Of a DNA stretch of 59,704 bases, positions 51,539 through 59,704 are shown piece after piece. A program made the position numbers and the translations under genes. The DNA is from Butyrivibrio sp. CAG:318 (lineage in GTDB: Bacteria; Bacillota; Clostridia; Lachnospirales; Lachnospiraceae), in contig FR889241.1 in the NCBI GenBank assembly GCA_000431815.1, positions 28,758-88,461 on the forward strand, given 5' to 3'. The notes below the pieces were generated by a model. It saw only the letters and a list, made by a program, of their open reading frames with translations, was not told where the DNA came from and searched no databases. Numbering within the stretch: the stretch's first letter is position 1; each line of letters begins with the position of its first letter.

Positions 51539-53071
51539 TTATCCTATTCTCTTATACCCTTTAGGTGCGGGTTTCTTAAATATCCTGTGTCTGAATTTAA
51601 TTAACAGCACCACAGCTGCCGCGGCAATTATCACAATTCCCGCTATCACCCAGTTACGCGCACTTATCATGCTGAGGTTAAAGCATCTTATATTAATCCA
51701 CATCTGGTTAATGTTTACATTAGCCTCATCATCAAAATACTGCATTACCGCACTTCGCTCTATGACATCTTCGGACGGATATTGTGCCGATAGCTGTCTC
51801 TTAAGCTGCTCCCTCGGAACACTTAAGATGTAGTTCTCGTCTGAATTATCCCCGTTGAAAAAATATCCTACAGGATAATCCACAACATCCTCTTCATCAT
51901 CCTCTGCGCCGTAGTTCCAGTCAAGGTAATTAAATACCGTATGGTCGTCACCACCGGCTATCACCGATGTATATCCTATATAATACATATTTCTCACGGC
52001 ATTGTCGGGTCTTGACACGAAATTAATAAATGCCTCAGCCGCCTGCTTTCTGTCAGCGTTACCGTTAATTCCGGATTTGAGCATTACCCATCCGTCAAAC
52101 CACAGGTTCGTACATTCTTCAGGAACCGCCCAATCAAGATACACACCGTCTTCTTCAGCCTGATCCATTGTATATACACCGTCACCCGACCATTGGAGAT
52201 TCGCTACAACCTTACCGCTGACCATGTCTGCCTTACCGCTGTCGGTCTCAAATGAATATACGTTCTCACTGATTTCCTTAAGCTTGGCTTCCGATTTATC
52301 AATGGTATCCTTATCGGTATCATTCATTATGCGTGCAAGTTCTTCTCCGTAATCCGCAGATGCCCTGAATTCCGGATCAATAAGCTTATCCCTGTTAAGG
52401 ATGGCAAGTGTAGGGAAATAAGCATCTCTTACATTATCTTTTATGGTTACCTGTCTGAAATATTTTTCATTGGCAAGAATCTGCCATGTCGATGCATCCG
52501 CTTCATCCACATATTCCGGATTATATATCATTCCGGTTATTCCCCACATATATCCGGCAGCATATCGTGACCATTTTTCGCCATCGATTTCATTACTGTC
52601 GAATACTTCTTTAATATATGGAGAAACACCCTTGCTATAGTAGTTATTTGTGTCCGAATTGTCATAGAAACTGTCCGAAAGAGGCTCAAGTGCCTTTTCT
52701 TTCATAAGCTTCATGATCATATAATCCGAAGGGCACACCAGATCAAATGTATCTCCGAGAGTAAGCTGGCTGTAAAGTTCCTCATTAGTGCCGAAAGTTG
52801 AATATTCTACCTTTACGCGAACACCGTAATTCTCATAGTACCAGTCCTCGAAATCACTGACCATATGATTTTCACCAAAGATGTCGCCGTTATCAAGGTC
52901 GATCAGTTCATCATCGCCCCAGCCGCCTTCATCGATATATTCTTCCCAGTTACAGATTCTGAGTGTAATTGTCTTATCTGCCGCATTGACTACATCAGCT
53001 GACGACATAGCCGCCGCTGCCATAAGCACCGCCGAAAACACAGCTGCTGCTTTAAAGATTATTTTTCTCAT
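51539..53071 (-). CDS. potD: Polyamine ABC transporter substrate-binding protein with C-terminal membrane anchor
   Basis: 510 aa, longer than the usual 350. ATG at 53071 with AGGTG upstream, overlapping the potC end by 20 bases. The signal peptide is a cleavable type (ends SSADVVNAA), not a lipobox. The core follows the PotD fold: ITLRICNWEEYID, VEYSTFGTNEELYSQL, DLVCPSDYMIMKLMKE, and WGITGMIYNPEYV. An acidic insertion (about 48-75) follows the first strand. The C-terminal part adds a linker, one membrane helix (WVIAGIVIIAAAAVVLLIKF) and a basic tail, which likely anchor it in place of the usual lipid. It binds spermidine or putrescine outside the cell. Confidence 0.9.
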   Translation of the reverse strand: MRKIIFKAAAVFSAVLMAAAAMSSADVVNAADKTITLRICNWEEYIDEGGWGDDELIDLDNGDIFGENHMVSDFEDWYYENYGVRVKVEYSTFGTNEELYSQLTLGDTFDLVCPSDYMIMKLMKEKALEPLSDSFYDNSDTNNYYSKGVSPYIKEVFDSNEIDGEKWSRYAAGYMWGITGMIYNPEYVDEADASTWQILANEKYFRQVTIKDNVRDAYFPTLAILNRDKLIDPEFRASADYGEELARIMNDTDKDTIDKSEAKLKEISENVYSFETDSGKADMVSGKVVANLQWSGDGVYTMDQAEEDGVYLDWAVPEECTNLWFDGWVMLKSGINGNADRKQAAEAFINFVSRPDNAVRNMYYIGYTSVIAGGDDHTVFNYLDWNYGAEDDEEDVVDYPVGYFFNGDNSDENYILSVPREQLKRQLSAQYPSEDVIERSAVMQYFDDEANVNINQMWINIRCFNLSMISARNWVIAGIVIIAAAAVVLLIKFRHRIFKKPAPKGYKRIG

Positions 53072-53864
53072 TCTTAGCACCTGCCTTTCTGCCTGATAAC
53101 ACATTGCCGCCTATTACAACCACCAGAATTACCACAAAAATCACCGTCGACAATGCCCACAGCGCAGTCTTGGTCTCCGTGTGCGAACCCTTCGTGGCAT
53201 TGACAACATAAGTACTTATTGTGTCAAATGTAGCCGGTTTCGTATATGTTGTTATAAAATAATCATCCAGGGAAAGCGTTACCGCGAGCAAAAATCCCGA
53301 TATGATTCCCGGTATAAGCTGTGGTATGACCACCTTAAAAAGTGCCTGTCTGGCATTGGCACCCAGATCAAGTGCTGCTTCATATATGCTGTTATCCATC
53401 TGTTTAAGCTTTGGCACAACCGACAAATACACAAACGGCGATGCGAGCGCAACATGTCCGATAACAAGCGGTACAAAAGTATCTTTATTAATGCCAAGAA
53501 CAACGATTAACAATACACAAATCGAAAATCCGGTCACAACATCTGCATTGACTACCGGCACCTGATTGGCAAGTCCTATAAGCCTTGACGGCGTCTTACG
53601 CGAATAAAATGCACCTATTGCGCCGATTGTTCCGAGCACCGTTGCTATAAAAGCCGAACCGAATGCAAGTGCAAAAGTACCGCCTATCATCCCCAGAAGT
53701 TCCGGAGATGTAAACAGATTGACATAATTCATCGTCGAAAAACTACCGCTTGTACCAATTGTCGCCGTATCGGAGAAGCTGTACACTGCCAGTATCAGAA
53801 TCGGCAGATACATAAACAGGAGCACTATTCCAAGCCATGCAGAGCGTAATATTTTTTTCATCAT
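53052..53864 (-). CDS. potC: Polyamine ABC transporter permease PotC
   Basis: 270 aa. ATG overlaps the potB stop by 4 bases (ATGA), with a G-rich ribosome site upstream. Six membrane helices and the EAA loop YEAALDLGANARQALFKVVIPQLIPGIISG contact the PotA ATPase. LSLDDYFITTYTKPATFDTISTYVVNATKG is characteristic of PotC. It forms the membrane pore with PotB. Confidence 0.94.
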   Translation of the reverse strand: MMKKILRSAWLGIVLLFMYLPILILAVYSFSDTATIGTSGSFSTMNYVNLFTSPELLGMIGGTFALAFGSAFIATVLGTIGAIGAFYSRKTPSRLIGLANQVPVVNADVVTGFSICVLLIVVLGINKDTFVPLVIGHVALASPFVYLSVVPKLKQMDNSIYEAALDLGANARQALFKVVIPQLIPGIISGFLLAVTLSLDDYFITTYTKPATFDTISTYVVNATKGSHTETKTALWALSTVIFVVILVVVIGGNVLSGRKAGAKNEKNNL

Positions 53865-54652
53865 AATATTGCCCCCCTGTTCGTATCTTCTTCACCCAGA
53901 CCGTTGGTTGCCAGTGTAATGATAAAAATTATTATAAGCAGGACAATGGAAATCATTGAACCGCTATGCCAGTCGTAGGCATTGAAATAGCTTCCGATAA
54001 GGCTGCCCATAATGTATGTGCTGTTATACAGCATATCAAGTATTACATAGTTCGTCATTGCCGGCAGGAATACCATCGTAACGCCGCTTATTATTCCCGG
54101 CACCGACAGTGGAACTGTTACCTTGAAAAACGCAGCACCGTGCGATGCGCCAAGATCCGCTGCTGCCTCGATAAGCGAGTTATCCATCTTGCTGAGTGTC
54201 GTATATAACGGCAGGATCATAAACGGAAGAAAATCGTATGTCATACCGATTACCGTATTAAGGAACGGATGATATGCGAGATTGCCCTCAAGTACCGTCA
54301 GCACTTCCTTCAGTGCCACAATACGCAATGTGAAGTTAATCCACATCGGTACAAGAAAAAGCACAAGCAATACTGTTTTTCTCTTCATATGGCTTCTCGC
54401 AAGCACATAGGCCACCGGATATGCTACAAGCAGGCATACTATCGTGACAGTTATTGCAACAACCATACTGTAGCAGAGTGTTCCGATAGTATTCGGGCTT
54501 GTAAAAAAGTTCGTAAAATTAGTAAGTGTAAATCTGCCTTCACCATTGGTAAAAGCATAGTATATTACAACCAAGAGCGGCGCTATGACAAAACAAATCA
54601 GAAACGCTGCATATGGTATGCAAAGCTGTTTTCGTGAAAAACGAAATTTCAT
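53861..54652 (-). CDS. potB: Polyamine ABC transporter permease PotB
   Basis: 263 aa. The ATG at 54652 follows AAAGGAG by 8 bases, so I prefer it to the in-frame start 18 bases upstream. Six membrane helices; the EAA loop is LIEAAADLGASHGAAFFKVTVPLSVPGIISG, and LPFMILPLYTTLSKMDNSLIEAA precedes it. It pairs with PotC. It lies between potA and potC in a tightly packed operon. Confidence 0.94.
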   Translation of the reverse strand: MKFRFSRKQLCIPYAAFLICFVIAPLLVVIYYAFTNGEGRFTLTNFTNFFTSPNTIGTLCYSMVVAITVTIVCLLVAYPVAYVLARSHMKRKTVLLVLFLVPMWINFTLRIVALKEVLTVLEGNLAYHPFLNTVIGMTYDFLPFMILPLYTTLSKMDNSLIEAAADLGASHGAAFFKVTVPLSVPGIISGVTMVFLPAMTNYVILDMLYNSTYIMGSLIGSYFNAYDWHSGSMISIVLLIIIFIITLATNGLGEEDTNRGAIL

Positions 54653-54666
54653 GCGCGTCACTCCTT

Positions 54667-56172
54667 TCAATTATCTTCCCTGAGTGAAAGTTCAATACTG
54701 TCTTTAGGGATAATAATGCTGACATAATCGCCCTCGTTCCAAAGGTATTCATCATGAAGATGGATATCTTCTTCATTCTCGGTACGGACAATATAATGAT
54801 AATGGTCGCCCTTGTAAATAAGTGAAATAATATGTCCACAGGTTCCACCCGCAGTGGTATCGTCACTCATTGTAACTGATGCAACAGGCACCTCCACGGT
54901 TACCTTCACACCGGCTGTATATATCTCATTGCCGTCAGCATCCACAAGTGTCTCATTCTCATCAATACGTGATCCCGGATAAAGTCTGGTAACATCACAT
55001 TCGTACTCACCGTCAGCAAAAAGCACGGTATAATTCTTCGTAAGTTCGCCTTCGTAAATATTATGGTTCGTCTCAGCAAGAATTACATGGATTCCGTCCG
55101 GTTCAAGGCACATTCCTATCTCGTCTCCGACTTTGGCACTTCTTGTGCTCTGGATAACAATTTCGTTATCGCCGGATTCTACTATAATCTCATAGTGCAT
55201 GCCTTTAAATATAACCGATGTCACCACACCGGTAACAGTTCCTTCTTCTTTGGATGTCATTATTACATCCTCAGGTCTTACGACAACGTCGACTTTGGCA
55301 CCGACTGCCATATCGTCAAGGCAGTCAAAATCAGCTCCGCAGAAGCGAACCTTGCATTTGCCTGTCATGCGTCCGTCAAAAATATTGCTTTCGCCTATAA
55401 AGTCGGCAACAAATACCGTATTAGGCTCATTATATATCTCTTCCGGAGTTCCTATCTGCTGAATCATACCGTCGGACATTACGACAACCTTATCGGACAT
55501 CGTAAGAGCTTCTTCCTGGTCATGCGTTACATATATAAAAGTAATTCCAAGTTCCTTATGCATTGCTTTGAGTTCAAGCTGCATCTCCTTACGCATCTTT
55601 AAATCCAATGCTCCAAGCGGTTCATCAAGAAGCAGTATCTCAGGTTCGTTGACAATCGCTCTCGCAATCGCAATTCTCTGCTGCTGTCCTCCCGAAAGTG
55701 TGGAAATACGTCTTTTTTCAAATCCCTCAAGGTCTACGACCTCAAGCGCATGCTTAACTTTTTCCTTAATCTCTTCCTTCGTGAACTTCTCATATCTGGT
55801 GACCGTTTCACCGGCCTCATTCTGATATTTTACTTCCTTGGTCTTAAGTTTAAGGCCAAATGCAATATTGTCATAAATATTCAGATGTGGGAAAAGTGCG
55901 TATCTCTGGAATACTGTGTTAATTGGTCTCTTGTTAGGCGGAAGTTTACTTATATCCTTCCCATTAAGTAAAATCTGTCCTTCTGTCGGAATATCAAATC
56001 CGGCAATCATACGAAGTGTTGTCGTCTTTCCGCATCCTGACGGACCCAGAAATGTTACAAACTCTCCCTTTTTAACCGAAAGATTAAAATCTTCGACTGC
56101 AGTAAAGCCGTCTTCAAAACATTTTCTGATACCTTTAAGTTCAATAATGTTTTCTGAAAAATTCTTGTCCAT
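54667..56172 (-). CDS. potA: Polyamine ABC transporter ATPase PotA with duplicated TOBE region
   Basis: 501 aa, against about 350-380 for common PotA. ATG at 56172 with GGGTG upstream. Walker A GPSGCGKTT (43-51), Q-loop VFQRYALFPHL, signature LSGGQQQRIAIARAI, Walker B LLLDEPLGALD and H-loop YVTHDQEEA are complete. A first TOBE domain (about 285-365) has VVRPEDVIM, GVVTSVIFKGMHYEIIV. A second, similar segment (about 370-495) repeats the pattern GHIISLIYKGDHYHYIVRTEN. This may be a second ligand- or regulator-sensing unit. It is the first gene of potABCD, under an operator-covered promoter. Confidence 0.94.
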   Translation of the reverse strand: MDKNFSENIIELKGIRKCFEDGFTAVEDFNLSVKKGEFVTFLGPSGCGKTTTLRMIAGFDIPTEGQILLNGKDISKLPPNKRPINTVFQRYALFPHLNIYDNIAFGLKLKTKEVKYQNEAGETVTRYEKFTKEEIKEKVKHALEVVDLEGFEKRRISTLSGGQQQRIAIARAIVNEPEILLLDEPLGALDLKMRKEMQLELKAMHKELGITFIYVTHDQEEALTMSDKVVVMSDGMIQQIGTPEEIYNEPNTVFVADFIGESNIFDGRMTGKCKVRFCGADFDCLDDMAVGAKVDVVVRPEDVIMTSKEEGTVTGVVTSVIFKGMHYEIIVESGDNEIVIQSTRSAKVGDEIGMCLEPDGIHVILAETNHNIYEGELTKNYTVLFADGEYECDVTRLYPGSRIDENETLVDADGNEIYTAGVKVTVEVPVASVTMSDDTTAGGTCGHIISLIYKGDHYHYIVRTENEEDIHLHDEYLWNEGDYVSIIIPKDSIELSLREDN

Positions 56173-56310
56173 GGCAACACCCGCCGCCTTATATACAGCG
56201 GCTCCTAACTCCTTTCTTGTGTGTAAAATAAGATAATTGCACAAAAGATAAGACAGACCCGATCAAGATGCTTTTCGTTTCCTGACCAGTCTGCCTTTCG
56301 TTCCTATGCT

Positions 56311-56354
56311 TTATCGTTTAAAACGATAATATATTATCGCACACTCAGTGTCAA
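56311..56354 (-). promoter_or_regulatory. Promoter and palindromic operator of potABCD
   Basis: On the minus strand TTGACA (56349-56354), a 17-base spacer and TATTAT (56326-56331). The 19-bp palindrome TTATCGTTTAAAACGATAA (56311-56329, 9-bp perfect arms) covers the -10 and the start site, as a repressor site would. The gene for the repressor is not in the window; XRE-cupin regulators often accompany pot operons in clostridia. Confidence 0.75.
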
Positions 56355-56380
56355 TATTAAATTTAAATTTTCCGGAGATT

Positions 56381-57679
56381 TTACTCGTTAACCGCATAGA
56401 TTTCAAACTGCCTGATATCCTTCTCACACTCAGCCTTGATAATCTGTGCCCCGAGGCCTCTCATCTTGACATCAAAATCCTCATATCCTCTTTCGATATA
56501 CTTAATATCGTCTATATATGTGGTTCCTTCAGCTACAAGTCCTGCAATCACAAGCGCAGCTCCGGCGCGTAAATCCGGTGCCACAAGTTCGGTTCCCATA
56601 AATTTGTCAACTCCAGTAATTATGGCGGTATTGCCTTCAACGGTTATATCGCATCCCATCCGTGACAGTTCGCCTACATACTTAAACCTGTTCTCCCAGA
56701 TACTCTCGGTAACGATACTTGTGCCCTCGCATCTGGCAAGCAATACTGTGGCCTGTGGCTGCATATCTGTCGGAAATCCGGGATAAGGAAGTGTCTTGAT
56801 ATTGGTGTGAACGAGCTTCTCCTTACCTATTACACGCACTGCTTCATCATATTCTTCAATCCTGCATCCAACCTCTATAAGCTTGGCACTTATAGCTTCA
56901 AGGTGTTTCGGGATAACATTCTTGATAAGCACATCACCGGCTGTAGCCGCTGCTGCAATCATAAAGGTTCCTGCTTCTATCTGATCCGGAATAATCGAAT
57001 ATGTGGTTCCATGCAGTTTCTCAACGCCCTTAATTCTGATAACATCTGTACCGGCGCCCTTGATATTGGCACCCATACAGTTAAGGAAATTGGCAACGTC
57101 AACTACATGCGGCTCCTTAGCTGCATTCTCAATAGTCGTTCTTCCCTCTGCCAGGCATGCTGCAAGCATAATGTTAATAGTGGCTCCAACCGTTACAACA
57201 TCCATATATATGTGCCCGCCGACAAGCTTCTCTGCCTCTGCACATATCATGCCATGCTCTATTTCAACCGTAGCACCCATTATTCTTAAGCCCTTCATAT
57301 GCTGGTCTATCGGTCTGCTTCCTATATTACAGCCTCCCGGGAGCGCAACCTGCGCATTCCCTCTCTTGCCAAGCAGTGCTCCAAGTAAATAATATGATGC
57401 TCTTATCTTCTTAATATATTCGTAATTGACGGTTGTAGAAAATATAGTACTTCCGTTAATTTTGAAAGTATGCTTATCTACTTTCTCAACAATCGCTCCA
57501 ATGTCTCTAATCGCTTCAAGTACAACTCTGGTGTCCCTTACATCAGGCACATTCTCTATAGTAACTGTCTCATCTGACATAACCGCTGCTGCCAGTATAG
57601 CGAGTGCTGCATTCTTGGCTCCGCTTATCTCGACCTCGCCATGCAGACGGTTCCCGCCTTTAATAACGTACTTTTCCAT
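56381..57679 (-). CDS. murA: UDP-N-acetylglucosamine 1-carboxyvinyltransferase
   Basis: 432 aa. ATG at 57679 with GAGGT upstream. It transfers enolpyruvate to UDP-GlcNAc, the first committed step of peptidoglycan synthesis. The N-terminal MEKYVIKGGNRLHGEVEISGAKNAALAILAA and the active-site loop LPGGCNIGSRPIDQHMKGL are canonical; the catalytic Cys, also the fosfomycin target, is present. GFPTDMQPQ and ERGYEDFDVKMRGLGAQI complete the two-domain fold. It is a single-gene unit with its own promoter. Clostridia often have two murA copies, and this window cannot tell which this is. Confidence 0.96.
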   Translation of the reverse strand: MEKYVIKGGNRLHGEVEISGAKNAALAILAAAVMSDETVTIENVPDVRDTRVVLEAIRDIGAIVEKVDKHTFKINGSTIFSTTVNYEYIKKIRASYYLLGALLGKRGNAQVALPGGCNIGSRPIDQHMKGLRIMGATVEIEHGMICAEAEKLVGGHIYMDVVTVGATINIMLAACLAEGRTTIENAAKEPHVVDVANFLNCMGANIKGAGTDVIRIKGVEKLHGTTYSIIPDQIEAGTFMIAAAATAGDVLIKNVIPKHLEAISAKLIEVGCRIEEYDEAVRVIGKEKLVHTNIKTLPYPGFPTDMQPQATVLLARCEGTSIVTESIWENRFKYVGELSRMGCDITVEGNTAIITGVDKFMGTELVAPDLRAGAALVIAGLVAEGTTYIDDIKYIERGYEDFDVKMRGLGAQIIKAECEKDIRQFEIYAVNE

Positions 57680-57723
57680 ATTCGTACCTCGAAAAAAAAT
57701 CTGTCTTAAATGACGCACAAAAT

Positions 57724-57751
57724 ATTATATCATAAAAAAACCATTTGTAAA
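57724..57751 (-). promoter_or_regulatory. Sigma-A promoter of murA
   Basis: On the minus strand TTTACA (57746-57751), a 16-base spacer and TATAAT (57724-57729), 45 bases before the start codon. Confidence 0.7.
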
Positions 57752-57790
57752 GCAGAATATATTTTCCAATTATCCGCTTCTTGTAATAGC

Positions 57791-57827
57791 AAAACAGCCT
57801 GTCTTGCCTTCTCAGCAAAACAGGCTG
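57791..57827 (-). terminator. Rho-independent terminator of the LysM/G5/M23 gene
   Basis: A 13-base stem with one mismatch (57795-57807 with 57815-57827) is followed on the minus strand by TTTT. It lies 12 bases beyond the gene's stop. Confidence 0.85.
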
Positions 57828-57839
57828 TGAAATTCAATA

Positions 57840-59405
57840 TTAGTTACCGGTATAATCAACCGGGTTAACGGAACATCCGTTAATATAAAGCTCAAAATGA
57901 AGGTGCGGACCCGTTACAACTCCGGTAGCTCCGGAATATGCAATTACCTGTCCCTGTGAAACCGTCTGCCCATATGCTACAGCGATTGAACTCAAATGCG
58001 CATATCTTGTCATCGTTCCGTTAGGATGCTTAATATCCACGCAATATCCATATGCACCGTTCCAGCCGGCTGTAATAACCGTTCCGGAAGATGAAGCCTT
58101 AACAGCAGTTCCGCTTGGCACATACCAGTCAACACCTGAGTGAAGTGTATGTGTTCCGTTAACAGGATGTATTCTGTAGCCATATGGCGATGTGATATTC
58201 GTACTGTTAACAGGCTTAATATATGTCGGAGGAGTAAGTGTTCCTCTTTCAACCTTCTTGGCAACCGCTTTCTTGGTAACGGTCTGTTTAATAATCTCTC
58301 TCTTGGATTCAACACCGTTGACATATGTCACAAGAGCAACTACTGAACGTTCTCCCTTGGAACCTGCTCTGAGAACATTCTCTGTTCCCTTATAAAGAGT
58401 ATCATTATCAACATATTCAACATCTGCCGAATAGGATTCGTCATAGGACTTCTCTTCAACTACCACAACCGAAATCTCTGATGCCGGAACCGTAACTGTT
58501 ATAATGTCGCCGTCATAAATCGGGGTATTGATATCAATTCCGTAATTGAGTGCAAACAACTCATCCAATGTAAGTCCGTGGCTCTCTGCTATTCCGTAAA
58601 GTGAATCGCCGGCAGCTACGGTATAAGTTCCCTTCTCTGCATGTTCTTTCGTTATAAGCTCATAAGCTTCATCAATCGAAACAACATTGGCATCACTTGC
58701 CTTAGTCGGTATAACCTCTATATTCTCTGCGAAGTCAACTGAAAGTACTCCGTCCGTATATACAACATCATTCTGGGCCGCCTCATCAGCCTTACCGGCA
58801 CCGTCTGCTGAAGCAAGCACCTTGGCCGCCTCATTAACCTTAACATCTGCCGATACAAAATTGGTCTTAAGCGATGAATATAAGCCATTACTGTCTTCTA
58901 CGAGTTCAACTGTGAATTCATTGGACTCGCTGTATTTGTCCTTAACTTTCTCAAGAAGTGCAGCCACATCATCCTTAGAAGCAAGTGTAACAGTAAAATC
59001 ATCAATTCTTACCGTGTAAGCTTCTTTCTCTGACTCAGTCGTAACAACATCAGCTGAGAGTGCTGTATACATACTGTCTGCAAGCTCATCCTGTGATAAA
59101 ACAGCTCCGCCCGCTTTATCTGAATATACTTCAACATCGGCTTCCACAAGTGAAAGTCCGCTGCTCTCAACGTTCATACGGCTTCTCGCTTCTACAAGTG
59201 CTGTGTCGGCGATATCTTCATCACTGACATATCCTAACTTCTCTCCGTTAAGTACTACCATATAACGCTCGTCCGGTGTATAAGTAAGCGCCCCGGTCGT
59301 CATCTTCCTGGTAAACGGGATTGCAACTGCAAGAAAAAGCGCTGCAATCACTGCTGTCTTGGCATATGAAACATATTTAGTTCTGCGTCTTCCTATAAGA
59401 TGCAT
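57840..59405 (-). CDS. Peptidoglycan hydrolase: LysM, G5 and M23 endopeptidase domains
   Basis: 521 aa. ATG at 59405 with AAGGAG 5 bases upstream; a GTG 6 bases earlier is too close. An N-terminal membrane anchor (about 14-34) is followed by a long extracytoplasmic region with two similar segments, a LysM domain (about 265-308: GTYTVAAGDSLYGIAESHGL, DINTPIYDGDIITV), a G5 domain (about 325-395) and a C-terminal LytM/M23 domain. The zinc motifs are intact: RIHPVNG, HSGVDW and HLHFEL. It should cut peptide cross-links in the cell wall. A WalR-like box lies directly upstream, matching control of cell-wall hydrolases in other Gram-positive bacteria. Confidence 0.93.
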   Translation of the reverse strand: MHLIGRRRTKYVSYAKTAVIAALFLAVAIPFTRKMTTGALTYTPDERYMVVLNGEKLGYVSDEDIADTALVEARSRMNVESSGLSLVEADVEVYSDKAGGAVLSQDELADSMYTALSADVVTTESEKEAYTVRIDDFTVTLASKDDVAALLEKVKDKYSESNEFTVELVEDSNGLYSSLKTNFVSADVKVNEAAKVLASADGAGKADEAAQNDVVYTDGVLSVDFAENIEVIPTKASDANVVSIDEAYELITKEHAEKGTYTVAAGDSLYGIAESHGLTLDELFALNYGIDINTPIYDGDIITVTVPASEISVVVVEEKSYDESYSADVEYVDNDTLYKGTENVLRAGSKGERSVVALVTYVNGVESKREIIKQTVTKKAVAKKVERGTLTPPTYIKPVNSTNITSPYGYRIHPVNGTHTLHSGVDWYVPSGTAVKASSSGTVITAGWNGAYGYCVDIKHPNGTMTRYAHLSSIAVAYGQTVSQGQVIAYSGATGVVTGPHLHFELYINGCSVNPVDYTGN

Positions 59406-59423
59406 ATCCACTCCTTAATTCTC

Positions 59424-59452
59424 TTGTTACATTATGTAACAATTTCGTAACA
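59424..59452 (-). promoter_or_regulatory. WalR-like box upstream of the M23 gene
   Basis: On the minus strand TGTTAC-N5-TGTTAC (59447-59452 and 59436-59441), matching the WalR/YycF consensus TGTWAH-N5-TGTWAH exactly. A third, inverted unit (59425-59430) makes the 19-bp palindrome 59424-59442. The site lies 19-47 bases upstream of the start codon, close enough to overlap the promoter. Confidence 0.6.
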
Positions 59453-59469
59453 ATTTGTATTCTAGCAAA

Positions 59470-59492
59470 TAAAAAAGGGTTTGTAAACCCTT
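59470..59492 (-). terminator. Rho-independent terminator of aroK
   Basis: AAGGGTTT (59475-59482) pairs with AAACCCTT (59485-59492) across a 2-base loop. On the minus strand it is followed by TTTTATTTG. Confidence 0.75.
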
Positions 59493-59539
59493 TTCTCCGT
59501 TTTTTATAAGAACCTAACAAAAATGACACATTTTTTTGT

Positions 59540-59704
59540 CTATTTTTTCATGATAATATCATTAACTGTCTGTTCTATTGTCCTGTCATCAATCACAACC
59601 GTAACGTCGGCATACTTCTCATAAAGTTTCACACGCTCATCATACAGATCATGCAATGTCTGGCCCTTCTCTATGGCTACGCCACGTCCGGCAAGATTGC
59701 CGAG
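59540..59704 (-). CDS. aroK: Shikimate kinase, C-terminal fragment (runs off the window)
   Basis: The last 54 residues of a minus-strand gene, open through the window edge and ending in TAG (59540-59542). The reading LGNLAGRGVAIEKG, then LHDLYDERVKLYEKYADVTV and VIDDRTIEQTVNDII fits the C-terminal lid and last helices of shikimate kinase (the family's R-x-PLYEExA pattern). It phosphorylates shikimate in aromatic amino acid synthesis. Fusion to another domain upstream cannot be excluded. Confidence 0.7.
   Translation of the reverse strand, partial: LGNLAGRGVAIEKGQTLHDLYDERVKLYEKYADVTVVIDDRTIEQTVNDIIMKK

Noticed and set aside
1..59704. tRNA or rRNA genes, CRISPR arrays, insertion sequences, prophage, toxin-antitoxin pairs
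   Set aside because: I found no cloverleaf or rRNA core sequence, no regularly spaced repeat array, no transposase, integrase or phage gene, and small extra frames are all shadows of larger genes.

Overview
The window looks like a chromosomal segment of a Gram-positive anaerobe of the class Clostridia, most likely family Lachnospiraceae. The basis is gene content and regulatory style: T-box and SAM-I leaders, a sporulation gene pair with sporulation-type promoters, a small DUF6472 protein, LicD/CDP-polyol transferase surface-polymer genes, a long eukaryote-like IleS, AGGAGG ribosome sites and consensus sigma-A promoters. Base composition is moderately AT-rich. I see no rRNA, tRNA, CRISPR array, insertion sequence, integrase or phage gene. 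It reads as ordinary chromosome with one accessory surface-polysaccharide locus.

Layout. 1-398: a non-coding, GC-richer, repeat-bearing stretch. 399-2171: spoIIQ and spoIID behind forespore-type and mother-cell-type promoters. 2252-3315: murI and a small membrane protein. 3316-7701: ilvN and ilvB behind DUF6472, a lipoprotein and a four-segment membrane protein. 7768-12001: a serine beta-lactamase-like lipoprotein, a YibE/F membrane protein and a surface metallophosphatase. 12134-22233: a nine-gene minus-strand operon for a galactofuranose- and phosphopolyol-containing surface polymer (ABC-2 permease, ATPase, Glf, epimerase, two LicD, cytidylyltransferase, CDP-glycerol-type transferase, acyltransferase), bounded by a clear promoter and terminators. 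22294-28259: T-box-controlled ileS with glgP directly behind it. 28268-30491: an OmpR-type two-component system. 30586-32050: metK under a SAM-I riboswitch.

32059-42241 holds an M16C peptidase with a DegV protein, a TetR regulator with a palindromic operator, an ECF sigma factor without an adjacent anti-sigma gene, a SEC-C methionine aminopeptidase, a DUF4234 protein with its own operator, a degenerate sigma-70-like protein, an ECF-transporter S component paired with a class V aminotransferase, and a second DegV under a consensus promoter with a Rex-like operator. 42247-49602: trkH, trkA and araC in one operon, divergent from a heterodimeric ABC exporter whose promoter carries a 21-bp-period direct repeat. 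49669-51533: EamA and hemolysin-III-type membrane proteins. 51539-56354: a potABCD polyamine operon with a palindromic operator over its promoter. 56381-59704: murA, a LysM/G5/M23 peptidoglycan hydrolase behind a WalR-like box, and the 3' end of a shikimate kinase gene.

The themes are cell-envelope construction (murI, murA, M23, surface polymer), sporulation, amino-acid supply (ilvBN, metK, ileS, aroK) and transport. The most unusual observations are: SpoIID and SpoIIQ that have both lost recognisable active-site residues while keeping sporulation promoters; a sigma-like protein that keeps the RNA-polymerase-contact part of region 2 but lacks promoter-recognition parts; the AraC/Trk/ABC-exporter arrangement; and several operator-plus-promoter elements readable from sequence alone. 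All functional claims rest on reading motifs by eye; no searches were run.
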